From NCBI GenBank assembly GCA_037367405.1, contig JAZKJV010009790.1:124001-188000 (forward strand): DNA of 64,000 bases, in the 5' to 3' direction. Under the pieces are notes generated by a model, which was given only the letters and a program-made list of their open reading frames with translations, did not search any database and was not told the origin of the DNA. Both the position numbers and the translations under genes were made by a program. Shown piece after piece: positions 35,187-46,820 of this stretch (position 1 is its first letter; each line of letters begins with the position of its first letter). This stretch comes from Ottelia alismoides (taxonomy: Eukaryota > Streptophyta > Magnoliopsida > Alismatales > Hydrocharitaceae).

Positions 35187-35497
35187 GTGAGCCTAGTTCT
35201 TTCTGTCTTGCTTGAATTTTCGATTAGCCCCAAATCCATCTTTCGCCGTCGTTCATCGATTAGTCCCACTCCGACCATCGTTCTGACCATCCAAATCGAC
35301 CGTCATCTCCGCCACACTCCCCTTCACGTTCTTCACACACGCGTTCCCCTTGGTTCGCTCTGGAACTAAGGCATGACCTCCCTCGTCGTCGCTTCGCCGG
35401 AGGTCATCCGCCCCGACGCGCCAGCCACCCATTTCGCCTCTAACTGGGTCGAGGCACTTTGCCCTCGACCCAACGAGCTTTCTGTGTGTTTTTCCAG
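35187..35497 (+). other. Probable intron in B's 5' LTR
   Basis: Donor CACCAG|GTGAGC and acceptor GTTTTTCCAG|GTC with a T-rich tract bound a 311-nt segment poorer in G+C than its flanks. The 3' LTR keeps the donor (GT at 49901) and has a small deletion at the acceptor that leaves CTCAG at 50208-50212. Confidence 0.45.
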
Positions 35498-37230
35498 GTC
35501 AGAAGAGGCCCGTCTGAGGGTCGAAGCATTCGAGCACAGGAGCCCAGCTCCGTCGTCGTCGTCGGGGCTCCTTGGAGCTCCTCAGTGTCATCGGAGGAGT
35601 CTATCATCTGCGGGAGGCCGTGACGATCCTGTTCCACTCATTTGCAGCCCCTGAGGTGGACCAGCGCAGCCGTGGTGCTCCGGCGAAGTTCGTCGGAGCC
35701 GTGTTCTTCCAAGATCCTCCAGAGTTGTCCGTTCAGCCCCGACCTGCCAGATTGCATCTGGACCGCTCGTTTATACAAAGAGGCTCCCCGATCTCCATAA
35801 CCGTCTGATCTACACGTGGCGCAATATTCACTGTCCATGCAGGCGAAGGGTTAGGCCTTGATCCACCGCCGTTAGATATCACACGTGGCTGACCCTTAGC
35901 CGTAAGATCCGAGCCAGCACCCCTTCGTTGAGGCGCATCGCACCTCCACCGTCCGATCAGCCACGTGGTGCCGCTCCAGCCCTCGGATAATAAGGGGTAA
36001 ATATCACTTAGGCCCCCTCCTGTTTCGTTTTTATCGTTTAGTCATGTAATTAGTTTCAGTAGTTGTTTTTATTTTGTAAAAATTGCACTGAAGACATGGT
36101 TGTTTATTTTATTTGCATTTCCATCCCTGTGAATGTTAGACACGTGCATCGTCACGTGGTTTTTGTGGAAATTGCATGATATGGGCTTGTAGATTCTGCT
36201 TGTTATGGAATGAAATATAGTTTTTGATATTTGCACTTATGCCCCTGTGAATGCTTTTATTTGACATGTGCCGAATATTCTGGGTAAATTACAATAGTCC
36301 CCTGGGCTTTTAGCACCTGTTGCTAATAAGCCCTTAAAACTATTTTTTATTATATATGGGTCCCTCTGTGCCCAGACCACGTACCGCGCACGTGGGGACC
36401 TGGAAATTTTGCATGAGGACCCCCCCCCCATTTCTGGATTTGTTCCTTTTTAGCCCAAGGACTTTATTTTTATTGCAAACAGGTCGCTATGCACTGTGGG
36501 CTCTTGTTTGATTTAAATAAAATATCAATTTTGACCCAATTTGCGTGAAAATTGGACACGTGGCTCCTGCCACTGTGTAGAATTTCACCAATTTTTTAGA
36601 ACATTTTAAGCCTTTTTAGTATTTTTAAAAATTCAAAAACCTCTCTTTTTGTCTCTGTTCAGATAGAAAATTCATAAAAAATATTAAAACCTTTTTAAAA
36701 ATTACAAAAAAAATAAGTTTTGTGTGTTTGAGTGTTTTCTATTTTCTATCCATTTTTTTGTTATTTTTGGAGTTATAAAAACCATAAAAATTAAAAAATA
36801 CTTAAAAACCAATAAAAATTATAAAAAATCATAGAAAATCCAAAAATTAATAAATCCTTTTCCTGATTTTTCCTTTTTGTTTATACTTCAAATGAAAAAT
36901 ACCTCCAGACTCTTTTAGACCATTTTATATTTTAATTTGGTCCTCCAAGTCTGACTGGACAGTTTTCTCTTATTTTTGCCATCTTTCATTTTTAGAAAAT
37001 TCCATAAAAATCATAAAATTATCAAAATTTCACCAAAAATAGTAAAAATATAAAAATCCTAAAAATATTTTTGTTGGAATTTTTGGACAAATTTTGAGCA
37101 TTTAAATAATTGGTCAAAGTTGCTTGTTTTTATAGTTTTATTATTTTACTCATTATTAAAAATCCCAAAAAAATATAAAATTATTAAAAACCACTAAAAA
37201 ATATTTGTTTTTATTTTCTTTTATTCCCGA

Positions 37231-37793
37231 TGACGAGTTGCTAAATACGATATTTAATTTGGTCGCGTTGTAATACGTGTACTTAGCGATTCAGTCAGAA
37301 CCGAGAGAAAATCTCCGTGAAGAGTGTCTCGACTTAATTTTTATCCCGGGCAAGTCCGGGGTCAAAATCCTTACTGACTAGTAGTTCAATCTTCTAATAA
37401 CCGCTTTGGGCCCTATAATCTAGTTGCAGGGTTCATGGACCTAAGAGCGAAGCGAATGAGACCTAACTATGGGAAAGAGTATCAAGCGTAGCGAGTAGCT
37501 GAAAGGCCTCGGCCTTAATAAGATTGTCGGGGATGACAGAGTTAGGTATTTCAGTCCTAGTTCAATCCGGCTAAGATAAGATATAATTAGACAAAGAAGA
37601 GGTTTGATAAATGCTCGATCGTAGGGAGAGGGAAGATTTTGCGTAGAAGGTTATTTCCCTATTCATCACTGCATTCCAAGAGGTTTGATTTTGAGCAGAA
37701 GGAAATTCGCCTATTCATCATTGAAGCAAAAGAAGGTAATTTCCCTATTTTGCTAAGATCAAGATATTAAGATAATGAATAGTGGATTCATCA
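37231..37793 (-). mobile_element. Solo-LTR-like insertion in B's 5' LTR
   Basis: This 563-bp segment is missing from B's 3' LTR, where the flanks join as TTCCCGACTACTTC. Read on the minus strand it begins TGATGAATCCACTATTCATTA, like the D and E LTR starts, and ends CTCGTCA. The flanking five bases CCCGA and ACTGA match at only three positions, so the target duplication is uncertain. There is no PBS, PPT or coding region. Confidence 0.6.
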
Positions 37794-38023
37794 ACTGACT
37801 ACTTCATAGGCCGCAAGGCCATCTCGTGCTCCTCGAGACCGATCCTGGGTGCTATACCAAGTTAATATCATAGCGAGACCGTTATTTTGATTTTTATCGA
37901 TTTTTATCTTCTCGATTGGGGGTCTGATTTTGTTTCTTGATTGAGCTTTGAGTCCCGAGTGACTGAGGTCACAACGACCTGAGTTAGATACTTTACCTTA
38001 GTCTATCGGGCGGCTCATCAGAA

Positions 38024-38041
38024 TGGCGCCGTTGCCGGGGA
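38024..38041 (+). other. Primer-binding site of B (tRNA-Asp)
   Basis: TGGCGCCGTTGCCGGGGA is a perfect 18-nt match, 3 nt after the LTR end. Confidence 0.95.
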
Positions 38042-39581
38042 GCACGGCTTAGAAGTCTGTGTTATTTTCATTTTATTTTGTTTTCTTTTTCACGGCTTTC
38101 TACAGCTTTTTCGTCGTCCGCGGCTTTTCGCGGCTTTTTGTTTGTCTTTATTTTTCATTTTATTTTATTTTATTTTATTTTATTTTGTTTTTGTTTATTG
38201 TGCTTGTTTATTTTTATTTCTATTTTTGCATATATACCCTATTTTCTTTTTCTTATTTTATTTGCATTATTTCTATCTGGATTGACACTTTGTTGTTTTC
38301 TTGTGGGGGCTCGAGGACCGAGGCGGCTACTTTCGAGGAGCCGACGCAACCGCGGCGATCGGAGGCGGCTCCCTTCTGCACGGAGCCGCAGGAGAGCGCG
38401 AGGAGGCAGCAGAGTGCGGTAGTAGCTTAGAGTAGTTTAGGTTTCTTTCCTGCATTATTTGAACCATTATTGTAATAAAATAGGGATAGGACACTCAGCA
38501 GGACACTTAGACTCTCGGGGTCTGTTTCGCCGAGCACCGGTGTGCTCGCAGGACCCCTCGGCTTTTTCGTGGTTTTCTCGCAGTTTTGTCGTTTATTTCC
38601 TACCTTTCTGATTCTCGCGGTTTTCAGCCCCTAGCCTTAGGATTTTTGCTTGACTGTGACGTAATTAGTAGGGTCCAAAAACATTAATAACTTTGCATGT
38701 ACCTATAGTTCGATTAATTGGACCAAGAATAAAAAGAAAATAAAAAGACTATTTGGTCACCTGAGGGGTCACGCGCCGCTAAAGGTCGTATACAGCGCTG
38801 GCAGACCACTTAGCCACCGTTCTGTCGAGTAGAACTGCTTGCTTAGGGCTCGGATTTCCGCTTGCATCATTTAAGTAGTTTTATTTCTGTCTTTAAATTC
38901 TGTGCAGATCATTTTTGCATGTAGACTGTTGGAGTCAGGTACGCATTTCTTACTCTGCATGCATCATTGATTTCTCGTGCATCGGCTTTTTTGACTTCTC
39001 CCCCCGATTTTTGGACTTAAATAACAAGGAGAACCGAAAAATTCGTTAGGCATTTGTTTTTATTTTAAAAATACCTAAAAATTTGAACCATAAAATTGGG
39101 ATTGGTTAACTCTATTTGACCCTAAAAGACACTCACCGAAAAAAACTTGTCTTGGGGAGAGCAACCCCCTCCTTGTCTGATTTGCAAGTGCGAGAGAGTG
39201 ACCCAGACCCTAGGATAGAGACACGTCTGGACCTCCTTCAGACTACTGCTCTTGAGCTAGTCATTCTCCAGTGAGGATCGCCTTGGTCTCCGGTAAAGCG
39301 GGCCGCGATATCCTTAACAGAGCGAGTAGCCGGTAAACGGTCTGCGGCTTGTACTGGCTGAAAAAGATCTAGTTCGGGATCGGGCCAGTCTCCTGGGGGA
39401 ACCAGATTCCCAACAGGTCACGTAATTGCTCTGCTATCTTGACTTGATCACCTAATAAAAACTAAAAAGATAATTGACCGAACTCTTACGGTCTTCAGCT
39501 CGTGTTGCGTAGGTGAATCAGGATTTTGCTTGTTGATCATTGTTGTTTCCAGATCTCATCCGCCCGACTCGCCAGATCAAG
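38042..39581 (+). other. Element B 5' leader (untranslated)
   Basis: No gene is seen in 1.54 kb. It has an ATTTT pentanucleotide repeat near 38157-38190, the GC-rich block 38300-38410 shared with C and D, the stem-loop at 38531-38548, and a TTTCCAG at 39546-39552 shortly before the gag start. The GTAC donor found at this place in C, D and E is not preserved (AGGGATAGGAC). Confidence 0.6.
38531..38548 (+). other. Leader stem-loop of B
   Basis: CGAGCAC and GTGCTCG arms with loop CGGT; identical to C over 18 bases. Confidence 0.55.
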
Positions 39582-41670
39582 ATGATGGGCAGAAGGTCCC
39601 TTAGGCAGCCTCTGGCTGCACCGCTTCCCAGCACTTCTGCCCGCTCATCTAGGTTGGTTCGCGAGAGCCGAGACCCGCTCTCTGAACCCGAGTTCGACTC
39701 TATCCTGTTCCCCCTCAACCACCCTTCTACCAGTTCCGAGATACCAGTGCCAGATGAGAGACTACCGTCAGATGATTTATCGGTACCTGAGTTTGGGTCC
39801 TTTGCTTTTGTAGAGACCATGGCCGACAGCAGTGATGATCACACCAGAGGTCCCCAGCTAGAGCAGACATTCATTTTGGACCAGGGTGCGATCAACTCCA
39901 CCCTGATCGCCTCCCTCGAGACAGTTCAGCAGCAGTTGAGGGATCAGGGAGCTTTTATGATTGAGATGAGGCACGAGATGGAGCGGATGAAAGCTGACCG
40001 CGACCAGCGCGGCCCAGGAGACGGGCCGAGGATACCCGATGATGTCGCAGCAGCCGCTGCAGCAGCCGCAGATCCACCGAGACCGATGCGGGAGTTACAC
40101 AACCCCGGATCGACTTTGACGCATCATTGGGTCGTGTTACCAGCCATCGTGGGGGACTTCAAGTTCCCCCCGAACACTTTACAGCTCCTCCCCCAGTTCC
40201 ATGGGCTCACCACTGAGGAGCCCCATCTCCACCTACAGGAGTTCTTGATGATCTGCAGCATCGTCCACGACCGTCAGGTGGACGAGGACACCATCTGCAT
40301 GATTGCCTTCCCCTTCTCACTAGCAGACAGAGCAGCCATTTGGTTAAAGCACTTGGGGAAGTTCGTCTACACCTGGGAGCAGCTCCGCACCGAGTACTTG
40401 AACAAGTACTACCCACTCGGGCGGATGAATGCCGCGAGGGCCCAGATCAGCAACTTCTCCATACTCCCAATGAGCAATTCCGCGAGGCATGGGAGAGGTT
40501 CAGAGAGTTGACAGATAGATGCTCACACCATGAGATATCGAAGCCGGACCTTGTTCAGAGCTTCTTCTGCGGGCTGACACCAGAGCTATAGGGCTTGGTG
40601 AATGCTTCTTGTGGTGGGTCCTACTTCGCCAAGGATCATGATAAGGTCTGGGCCATCTACGAGGAGATGGCCGAGAACTATATGGTGATGTCCCAAACCC
40701 GACTCTACACACAGGGATGCCCTCAGCCACAGACAGTGCAGTACCAGAGGATAGCATGGGTTGACGCCGGTCCATCCACTTCGTCAGCGGCAGCAGCACA
40801 GGCCGAGTCCACAGCCGCTGACATGGGTATCATCAACGAGAATGGAGATCATTGAGAAGAAGCAGTGCCAGGGCATCACGCAGATGAAGCAGATGGCACA
40901 GACTCTGAGTGACCTGAAGACACAGCTCATGTGTCTCCAGGAGGCACAGACGGCTTCCCAGCCCCGTCTTCAGGCACGAGGCGATCCGAGTAGCACCGGC
41001 AACTCGTCCCAGCACTCCAGCCACCAGCAGCCTAGACAGGTTCACCTTGTACAGACGAAGCCGTACCAGCAGCCGCAGCTTTCTTACAGTCACCACCATC
41101 CCCAGACACACAGATGGTGGTATACCAGCCGGATCAACCTCTAGCAATGCTCCCGCTAGCCCCTTACGAGTCAGAGCCGTTGATGGATGTCAATGGGATT
41201 TGGTACGACCGACCCCAGCCCAGTATCCGATGAGACCATCCCGGATTCCGTTGGTCGGCCGGAGGCGCCAGCTCCCAGTAGCAGCCGTCAGGACAGGGTG
41301 GCCAATACAGCCATCAAAGAGATCACCAGCAGCAGCAGCCCCCAGTGTACCAGCAGCAGCAGCAGTCACAGCAGTATGGTCCTCGTCCCTATCAGCAGGG
41401 ACAGTCTTGGAGGCGTGATCATCCTCAGCAGCAGCAGTATCATCCCCAGTCATACCCCTCACATACGCAGCACCAGCCACTGCAGCCTCACTACCAGCGA
41501 GGCCACCCGTCAGGTTCTCATGGGCCATCCTATGAGAATCCCGCTTTGGATGACATAGCTCGCCTCCTTACTGATCAGCAGGCTACCTTTAGACGGGAGA
41601 TGGATGAGTTCCGTCAGGAGATGCGGGAGATTGTGAGAGGGAAGGTCGTCATCCCCGCCAGATCGAGCTG
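39582..41670 (+). pseudogene. gag: Element B gag remnant
   Basis: Starts MMGRRSLRQPL at 39582, as in D. It has an N-terminal region with a Glu/Arg-rich coiled stretch, then the capsid (about 40100-40700; EEPHLHLQEFLMICSIVHD, WLKHLGKF, LVQSFFCGLTPEL), then a second coiled coil (IIEKKQCQ) and a Gln-rich tail. Breaks: a one-base loss near 40470, TAG at 40589, a deletion near 40840, a frame change near 41110, TGA at 41231 (CGA in D), TAG near 41266 and a frame change near 41660. No CCHC zinc knuckle is visible. The family is the Ty3/gypsy Gag precursor that forms virus-like particles. Confidence 0.88.
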
Positions 41671-43382
41671 AACCTGAACAACCTCAAGAGGAAGTCTGAG
41701 CAAGTAGATTTCACTGAGTATGCCACTCTGAGTGATTCTTTTGGTGATATGTCTGCATATCGCTTTGATACCGACTTTATCACACTTAGGAGCGGTAGGA
41801 TGCCAGCAGGCGGCAACTCGCTGAGCGACATCCCGAGGACACTTCCAGAGCGCCAGGCGAGGAGGAGAGCGGTGTTGATGCCGCTAGAGATGATGATGGT
41901 GATACTGATGCCACCATGGATGTTGATCCCACCGACGGTACTGAGGCTGTCGTTTCACCAGATGGAGGAGGTGGTACTGAGGCCACCGATGTTGCTGAGC
42001 CAGAGTGCGGTGCTGATGCCGCACGTCTACCAGCCAAGGGTGGTGTTGATGCCACCATTTTCACTTCTGAGAGTCCTGTAGTCCTTCCTTCTGTACATGT
42101 ATCTCAGGACATTTCTGGCAATAAAGGAAAGGGTTTGTTTTCTTCTGGTCCACCTGTGGGGCTTGATGTATGTGTGGATCCTGCCGTCGAGCAGCCTAGA
42201 CCCTCTCCTAGTCCTTCATCTGAGAAGGACCCCGTGATCCCCTTCCCTAGAGCACTTCACATGGGAAAGGGGAAGAAAATAGAAAATCCAAAAAAGAGGC
42301 AGCAGGAAGAGTTCAGCCAGCATATGATCGACCGCTTCCACATTCAGCTGACTCTTCAGGAGGCTTTGCAGCACATCCCTCTACTCCAGAGATCGCTCAG
42401 AGACAGGACCACAGTTAGGAGGAAGAGGAGGAACCACCAGTCAGAGATCCATGTGCTGACCAGAGCCACTTGTTTCGCGATCCAGAATTGTCTGCCGGCC
42501 AAGAGGCCAGATTCAGGAGCCCCTTATGTCATTTGCCATATCAGAGAGCAGAGGTTTGACTATACTCTATTAGACAGCGGTTCATCGATCAACCTACTTC
42601 CAGCATCCCTTCTCGACCGCTTCGAGTTGGGCACTCTACGACAGAGCAGGGCAGTCCTTCAGTTTGTTGATCGATCTTTCAAGAGGCCGAAGGGTTGCTG
42701 AGGGACGTTGTCATCACGATTCAGGGCCTGCAATTCCTCGTGTACTTCGTAGAGTTGGACATGGAGATCCCTGAGTCTGTGACCGATACCCCCATCATTC
42801 TAGGTCGCCCGTTCTTGGCCACAGCCAAGGCAGTGACCGACCATGATAGCGGGAAGGTATACTTTCGCGTCGAGGGCAAGAGTGTACAAATAGAGACGGT
42901 CGAGGATATCAGAGCAAGAGATACAGCATGCTCAGAGACTACTTCCGATACAGAGCAGATGACAGATGCAGGGCCAGACATCCACCAGGACTGCGACTTC
43001 GTGATTACAGATGATGAGGCAGTTTGGGCAGATCAGTTGCACAGGCCATCCTCTCACCTTCAGAGTCCGCTGATGCAGAGACACCAGCAGAGGAGATCTT
43101 GGAGAGTGCATTCCTGGTCCAGGATACTATCCAGTCGGCAGAGCCGGTTCTTGACCGTGAGACAGATTTGTGTTGTGATGACGGTGGTACTGAGGCCACC
43201 ATGGATGATACAGATCCCTCGGAGTCAGATTTTGATTGGGCAGAGTTTGAGGATTTCATACCAGATCTGACTTCTACTGACCTACAGCTAGGGAGGAGGT
43301 AGATGCCGAGCAGAGCAGAGACAGTCCAGCAGAGCAGCCTTCTCCAGTTTCAGAGTGTGAGCGAGAGTTTCAGTTCTCCCAT
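41671..43382 (+). pseudogene. Element B protease region with acidic linkers
   Basis: An acidic, Gly-Thr-Asp-Ala-rich linker (about 41850-42060) precedes a basic segment and the retropepsin. The active site LLDSGSSINLLP has DSG codons at 42573-42581, and the flap-side motif IILGRPFLATA is at about 42791-42823. The frame is lost at 42690-42700 (one G missing compared with D) and again near 43020. A second acidic linker (SESDFDWAEFEDF) leads to RT. The enzyme would cut the Gag-Pol precursor. Confidence 0.85.
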
Positions 43383-45119
43383 GTGGATTTGGCAGCATTC
43401 ACTCAGAGTTTTCAGAGGCCAGATCCACCAGCACCCAGTTGTCCAGAGCTGAAGACACTTCCTGCGTCGCTGAAGTATAGGTTCCTTGCGGGTGAGCATG
43501 AGATGTACCTAGTCATTATCTCCGCCGATTTGACTGGAGAGCAGGAATCTCGTCTGATGGGGGTTCTTGAAAAGAACCGCAAGGCAATAGGATGGAGCGT
43601 AGCTGATATCCAGGGGATAAGTCCGGCCCTGTGCTCCCACCATATCTATCTCGAGGATGAGGCGAAGCCGTCGCGTGAGTTCCAGCGACGGCTGAACCCG
43701 AATCTGAGAGAGGTTGTCATGAAGGAGATTTTGAAATGGTGGAGCGCCAATTTTATCTACCCCATCTCCGACTCCAAGTGGGTTAGCCCTTTGCATGTGG
43801 TGCCCAAGAAGACGGGCATCACTACAGTAGTCAGCGAGTCTGGAGAGGAGATTGCTACCCGGGTACCCACTTCTTGGCGGGTCTGCATGTATTACAGACG
43901 ACTCAACCAGGCCACCAAGAAGGATCATTTCCCCCTGCCCTTTATAGATCAGATCATTGAGAGACTGGCAGGGAAGAGCCATTACTGTTTCCTGGATGAG
44001 TACTCCGGCTACAACCAGGTGGCCATCGCTCCCGAGGACCAGGACAAGACCACCTTCACCTGTCCCTTCGGCACATACACCTTCAGACGCATGCCATTTA
44101 GGCTATGCAATGCCCCTGTGACTTTTCAAAGATGCATGCTGTCGATCTTTTCGGACATGGTGGGGGAGTGCTTGGAGGTCTTCATGGATGATTTCTCGGT
44201 CTACGGCGACGGATTCGACTCCTGTCTTGACAGCCTAGACTGAGTCCTTCAGCGATGCATTGAGGTTCACCTTGTGCTGTCTTGGGAGAAGAGTCACTTC
44301 ATGGTGACTCAGGGGACGGTGCTTGGCCATATCATCTCCAACAGGGGCATGGAGGTTGATCCGGCCAAGGTAGATGTCATTGGGAAACTCGCACCACCGT
44401 CCAATTTGTGGCAGTTACGGTCTTTTCTGGGGCACGTCGGTTTCTACCGGTGCTTCATTCATGATTTCAGTAGGATTGCTCGACCGTTGATTGATCTGCT
44501 AACGAAAGACACCGAGTTCCTTGTCGATGACAAGTGCCTTTCATCGTTCGAGACTCTCAAGAGATGTGTTGTTGAGGCTCATGTTCTTCAGCCGCCTGAT
44601 TGGTCTCTCCCATTCGAGATCATGACGAATGCCTCCGATTTTGCCGTAGGGGCTGTGCTGGGACAGAGGAGGGATGGAGTCCCATTTGCCATTCACTACG
44701 CTAGCCGTACATTGGATGCCGTGTAGCGGAACTACACAGTCACTGAGAAGGAGATGCTAGCCGTAGTTTTTGCCCTAGATAAGTTCAGATCTTACATCAT
44801 CGGATCTAGAGTGACCATATACACTGATCATATAGCCATCAGGTACCTCATGGCAAAGACGGATGCCAAAGCCAGATTGACCAGATGGATCCTTCTACTC
44901 CTGGAGTTTGACATAGAGATTAAGGATAAGCATGGAGTCAAGAATGTGGTGGCGGATCATCTCTCCCGATTAGAGCATCTTGAGGATTCTGATCAGACTG
45001 AGCCTATTTGTGAGACCTTCCCAGATGAGGCGATCCTTGCTATCACCTCTCTCCCGTGGTACGCCGATATTGTGAACTTTCTTGTTGCTAAGAAAGTTCC
45101 ACAAGATTGTCCCAGGTAG
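43383..45119 (+). pseudogene. Element B reverse transcriptase and RNase H
   Basis: One frame runs from 43383 to 45119 with TGA at 44241-44243 and TAG at 44724-44726 and 45117-45119. RT shows YPISDSKWVSPLHVVPKK, FLDEYSGYNQVAIAPEDQDK, TFRRMPFRLCNAP and the catalytic FMDDF (44181-44195). The connection has LRSFLGHVGFYR. RNase H follows: PFEIMTNASDFAVGAVLGQ with its first Asp, then KEMLAVVFALDKFR, YTDHIAIRYLM, and the end motif VVADHLSRL. The stops fall where related copies have sense codons, so they look like late mutations. It converts RNA to DNA and removes the RNA strand. Confidence 0.93.
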
Positions 45120-46337
45120 AGGCTTGAGATCTTCCTCGCGAAGGCCAAGTCCTACCACTGGGAGGATCCCATCCTTTACCATGAAGGAGGGGATAGCATT
45201 TGGCGTAGGTGCATTCCTCAGGAGGAGCACCATAGCGTCCTCACTTACTGCCACAAGCTTGAGGCAGGAGGACATCACTCTGGGAGGAGAACGGTACAGA
45301 AAGTGCTCCAATCCGGCCTATGGTGGCCTACCCTCTTCAAGGACTCTGATGAGTTCGTGAAGAGGTGTACTGACTGTCAGAGGATGGGCACTTGTGGACA
45401 GCATGATATGATGCCGATGCAGCCCATTCACTTCTGTGAGGTTTTTGACGCATGGGGCATCGATTTCATGGGTCCATTTCCTAAGAGTCAGGGATTCGAG
45501 TACATTCTGTTGGCCGTGGATTATGTTAGTTGTTGGGTTGAGTCCATCCCCGCCCGAACCGCAGATGCTAGGACTGTTTGCAGATTTTTGAGGAAGCATA
45601 TCATTTCACGGTTCGGGGTACCTCGAGTGTTGATATCTGACCGGGTGTCTCATTTCGTCAACGACCAGGTGAAGGCCCTTGCTAGCGAGTTCGGCATAGA
45701 CCATCGAGTTGCCACTCCATACCATCCTCAGACGAATGGTCTTACCGAAGTGTCGAACAGGGAGATCAGGACTATATTGCAGAAAATCGTCCGCCCTGAC
45801 CGAAAGGATTGGTTACAGCTTTTGGACTCGGTCTTGTGGGCATATCAGACGTCTTTCAAGACACCTTTGAGCACATCTCCCTTTTGCCTAGTTTATGGCA
45901 AGCCGTGTCATTTACCTATTGAGTTGAGACACAGGTCACTTTGGGCAGTCACTGATATACTTTTGGATCCAGATAGTGTAGGAGATCAGAGGAGGGCAGA
46001 GTTAGCCACCTTGGAGGAGCTTCGTGTTACCGCCTTCTCAAACAGCCTACAGTACAAGGAGAGAGTGTAGGAGTGGCATGATTCTCATGTCAGCCACAAG
46101 CATTTTGAGCCTGGACAGAGAGTATGGTTATTTGATGCTAAGCTTCGTCTATTTCTAGGGAAGCTACAGAGCAAATGGAAGGGACCGTATTTGGTGAGAA
46201 AGGTACATGACAATGGGAGTATTGACATATCTGAGTTGTCTTCTGAGAGTACCTTTCGAGTGAACAGCCAGCGGCTCAAGCCATATCTTGATCACGAGCC
46301 GCAGGTCGTTGATGTTGCCCCTATTCACTTTGCGTGA
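45120..46337 (+). pseudogene. Element B integrase
   Basis: In frame with RT after the TAG at 45117. The HHCC zinc domain has paired His near 45227-45270 and Cys codons at 45366 and 45375 (CTDCQRMG). The catalytic core has WGIDFMGPF (Asp 45462-45464), LISDRVSHF (Asp 45639-45641) and NGLTEVSN (Glu 45747-45749), giving the D-x35-E spacing. One TAG at 46068-46070 interrupts it. The C-terminal domain then shows the GPY motif (46182-46190) and ends at TGA 46335-46337. There is no chromodomain, as expected for Athila/Tat. It inserts the DNA copy into the genome. Confidence 0.93.
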
Positions 46338-46470
46338 GATGTGGTCTTTTGACTCACATCTAGTGCATCTCACGCCTGATTATCACTGTTCTCCCGACTT
46401 GTATAGATCCAGTTGTCCATATCATTCCATTCTTTATTCCCACATCCCTTTACTCATCTTTTGATTATGC

Positions 46471-46820
46471 TATACTTAGGGTGTACTTTACCCTAAGTAT
46501 AGGGGGGATGTAGGACTCTCGGGTATTCTTTTGATTCACTTTACCCCTGTTTATCCTGCCTATACTTAGGGATATTTTACCCTAAGTATAGGGGGGTAGA
46601 CCCTGTACATTCTTCACTCGGCCTTCCCTTTGTGTACAGCCTGCAATACTTAGGATTATTTGATCCTAAGTATAGGGGGAAAAGCCGAGGGCTCTTGATT
46701 TCTATTCTTTAATTCGTCTTTGTAAATAGCCTTCCTTTTCACTTCCCTATACTAAGCACGAGTTATGTCTTCTTCATCGCTCTTGACTCTGAGGACATCG
46801 TTCGAGCTAAGTATAGGGGG
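46471..46820 (+). repeat. Array of PPT-like hairpins in B
   Basis: Three hairpins have 11-bp arms: 46471-46481/46491-46501, 46561-46571/46580-46590 and 46646-46656/46663-46673. Each right arm (CCTAAGTATA) runs into five or six G. A fourth PPT copy lies at 46806-46820 with a weaker partner near 46747. C has the same order. Confidence 0.82.

Larger units (their letters stand above)
33723..38020 (+). repeat. 5' LTR of element B
   Basis: Starts TGATGAATACCCATTCATCA and ends GGCTCATCA. It has an AT-rich first kilobase, then a GC-rich block (34680-36000) with TATTTA at 34928-34933, GTGACAGC at 35011-35018 and a probable intron at 35187-35497. The U5 has paired CACGTG boxes (36141-36146 and 36153-36158) and a run of ten C at 36420-36429. 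A solo-LTR-like insert lies at 37231-37793. Short open frames in the GC block (for example 35028-35369) recur in the other LTR but have no recognised product. Confidence 0.93.

Noticed and set aside
35028..35369. 113-codon frame in B's 5' LTR, repeated at 49742-50083
   Set aside because: The two copies keep the frame, but they are recent duplicates of each other, so this is not evidence of selection. The frame crosses the probable intron donor. Kept only as a remark.
38157..38190. ATTTT repeat as a regulatory element
   Set aside because: Simple slippage in an AT-rich leader. It is not present at the same place in C or D.
46471..46820. CRISPR-like array
   Set aside because: The repeated units are palindromic PPT copies with irregular spacing in a retrotransposon 3' region. 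There are no uniform spacers or cas genes.
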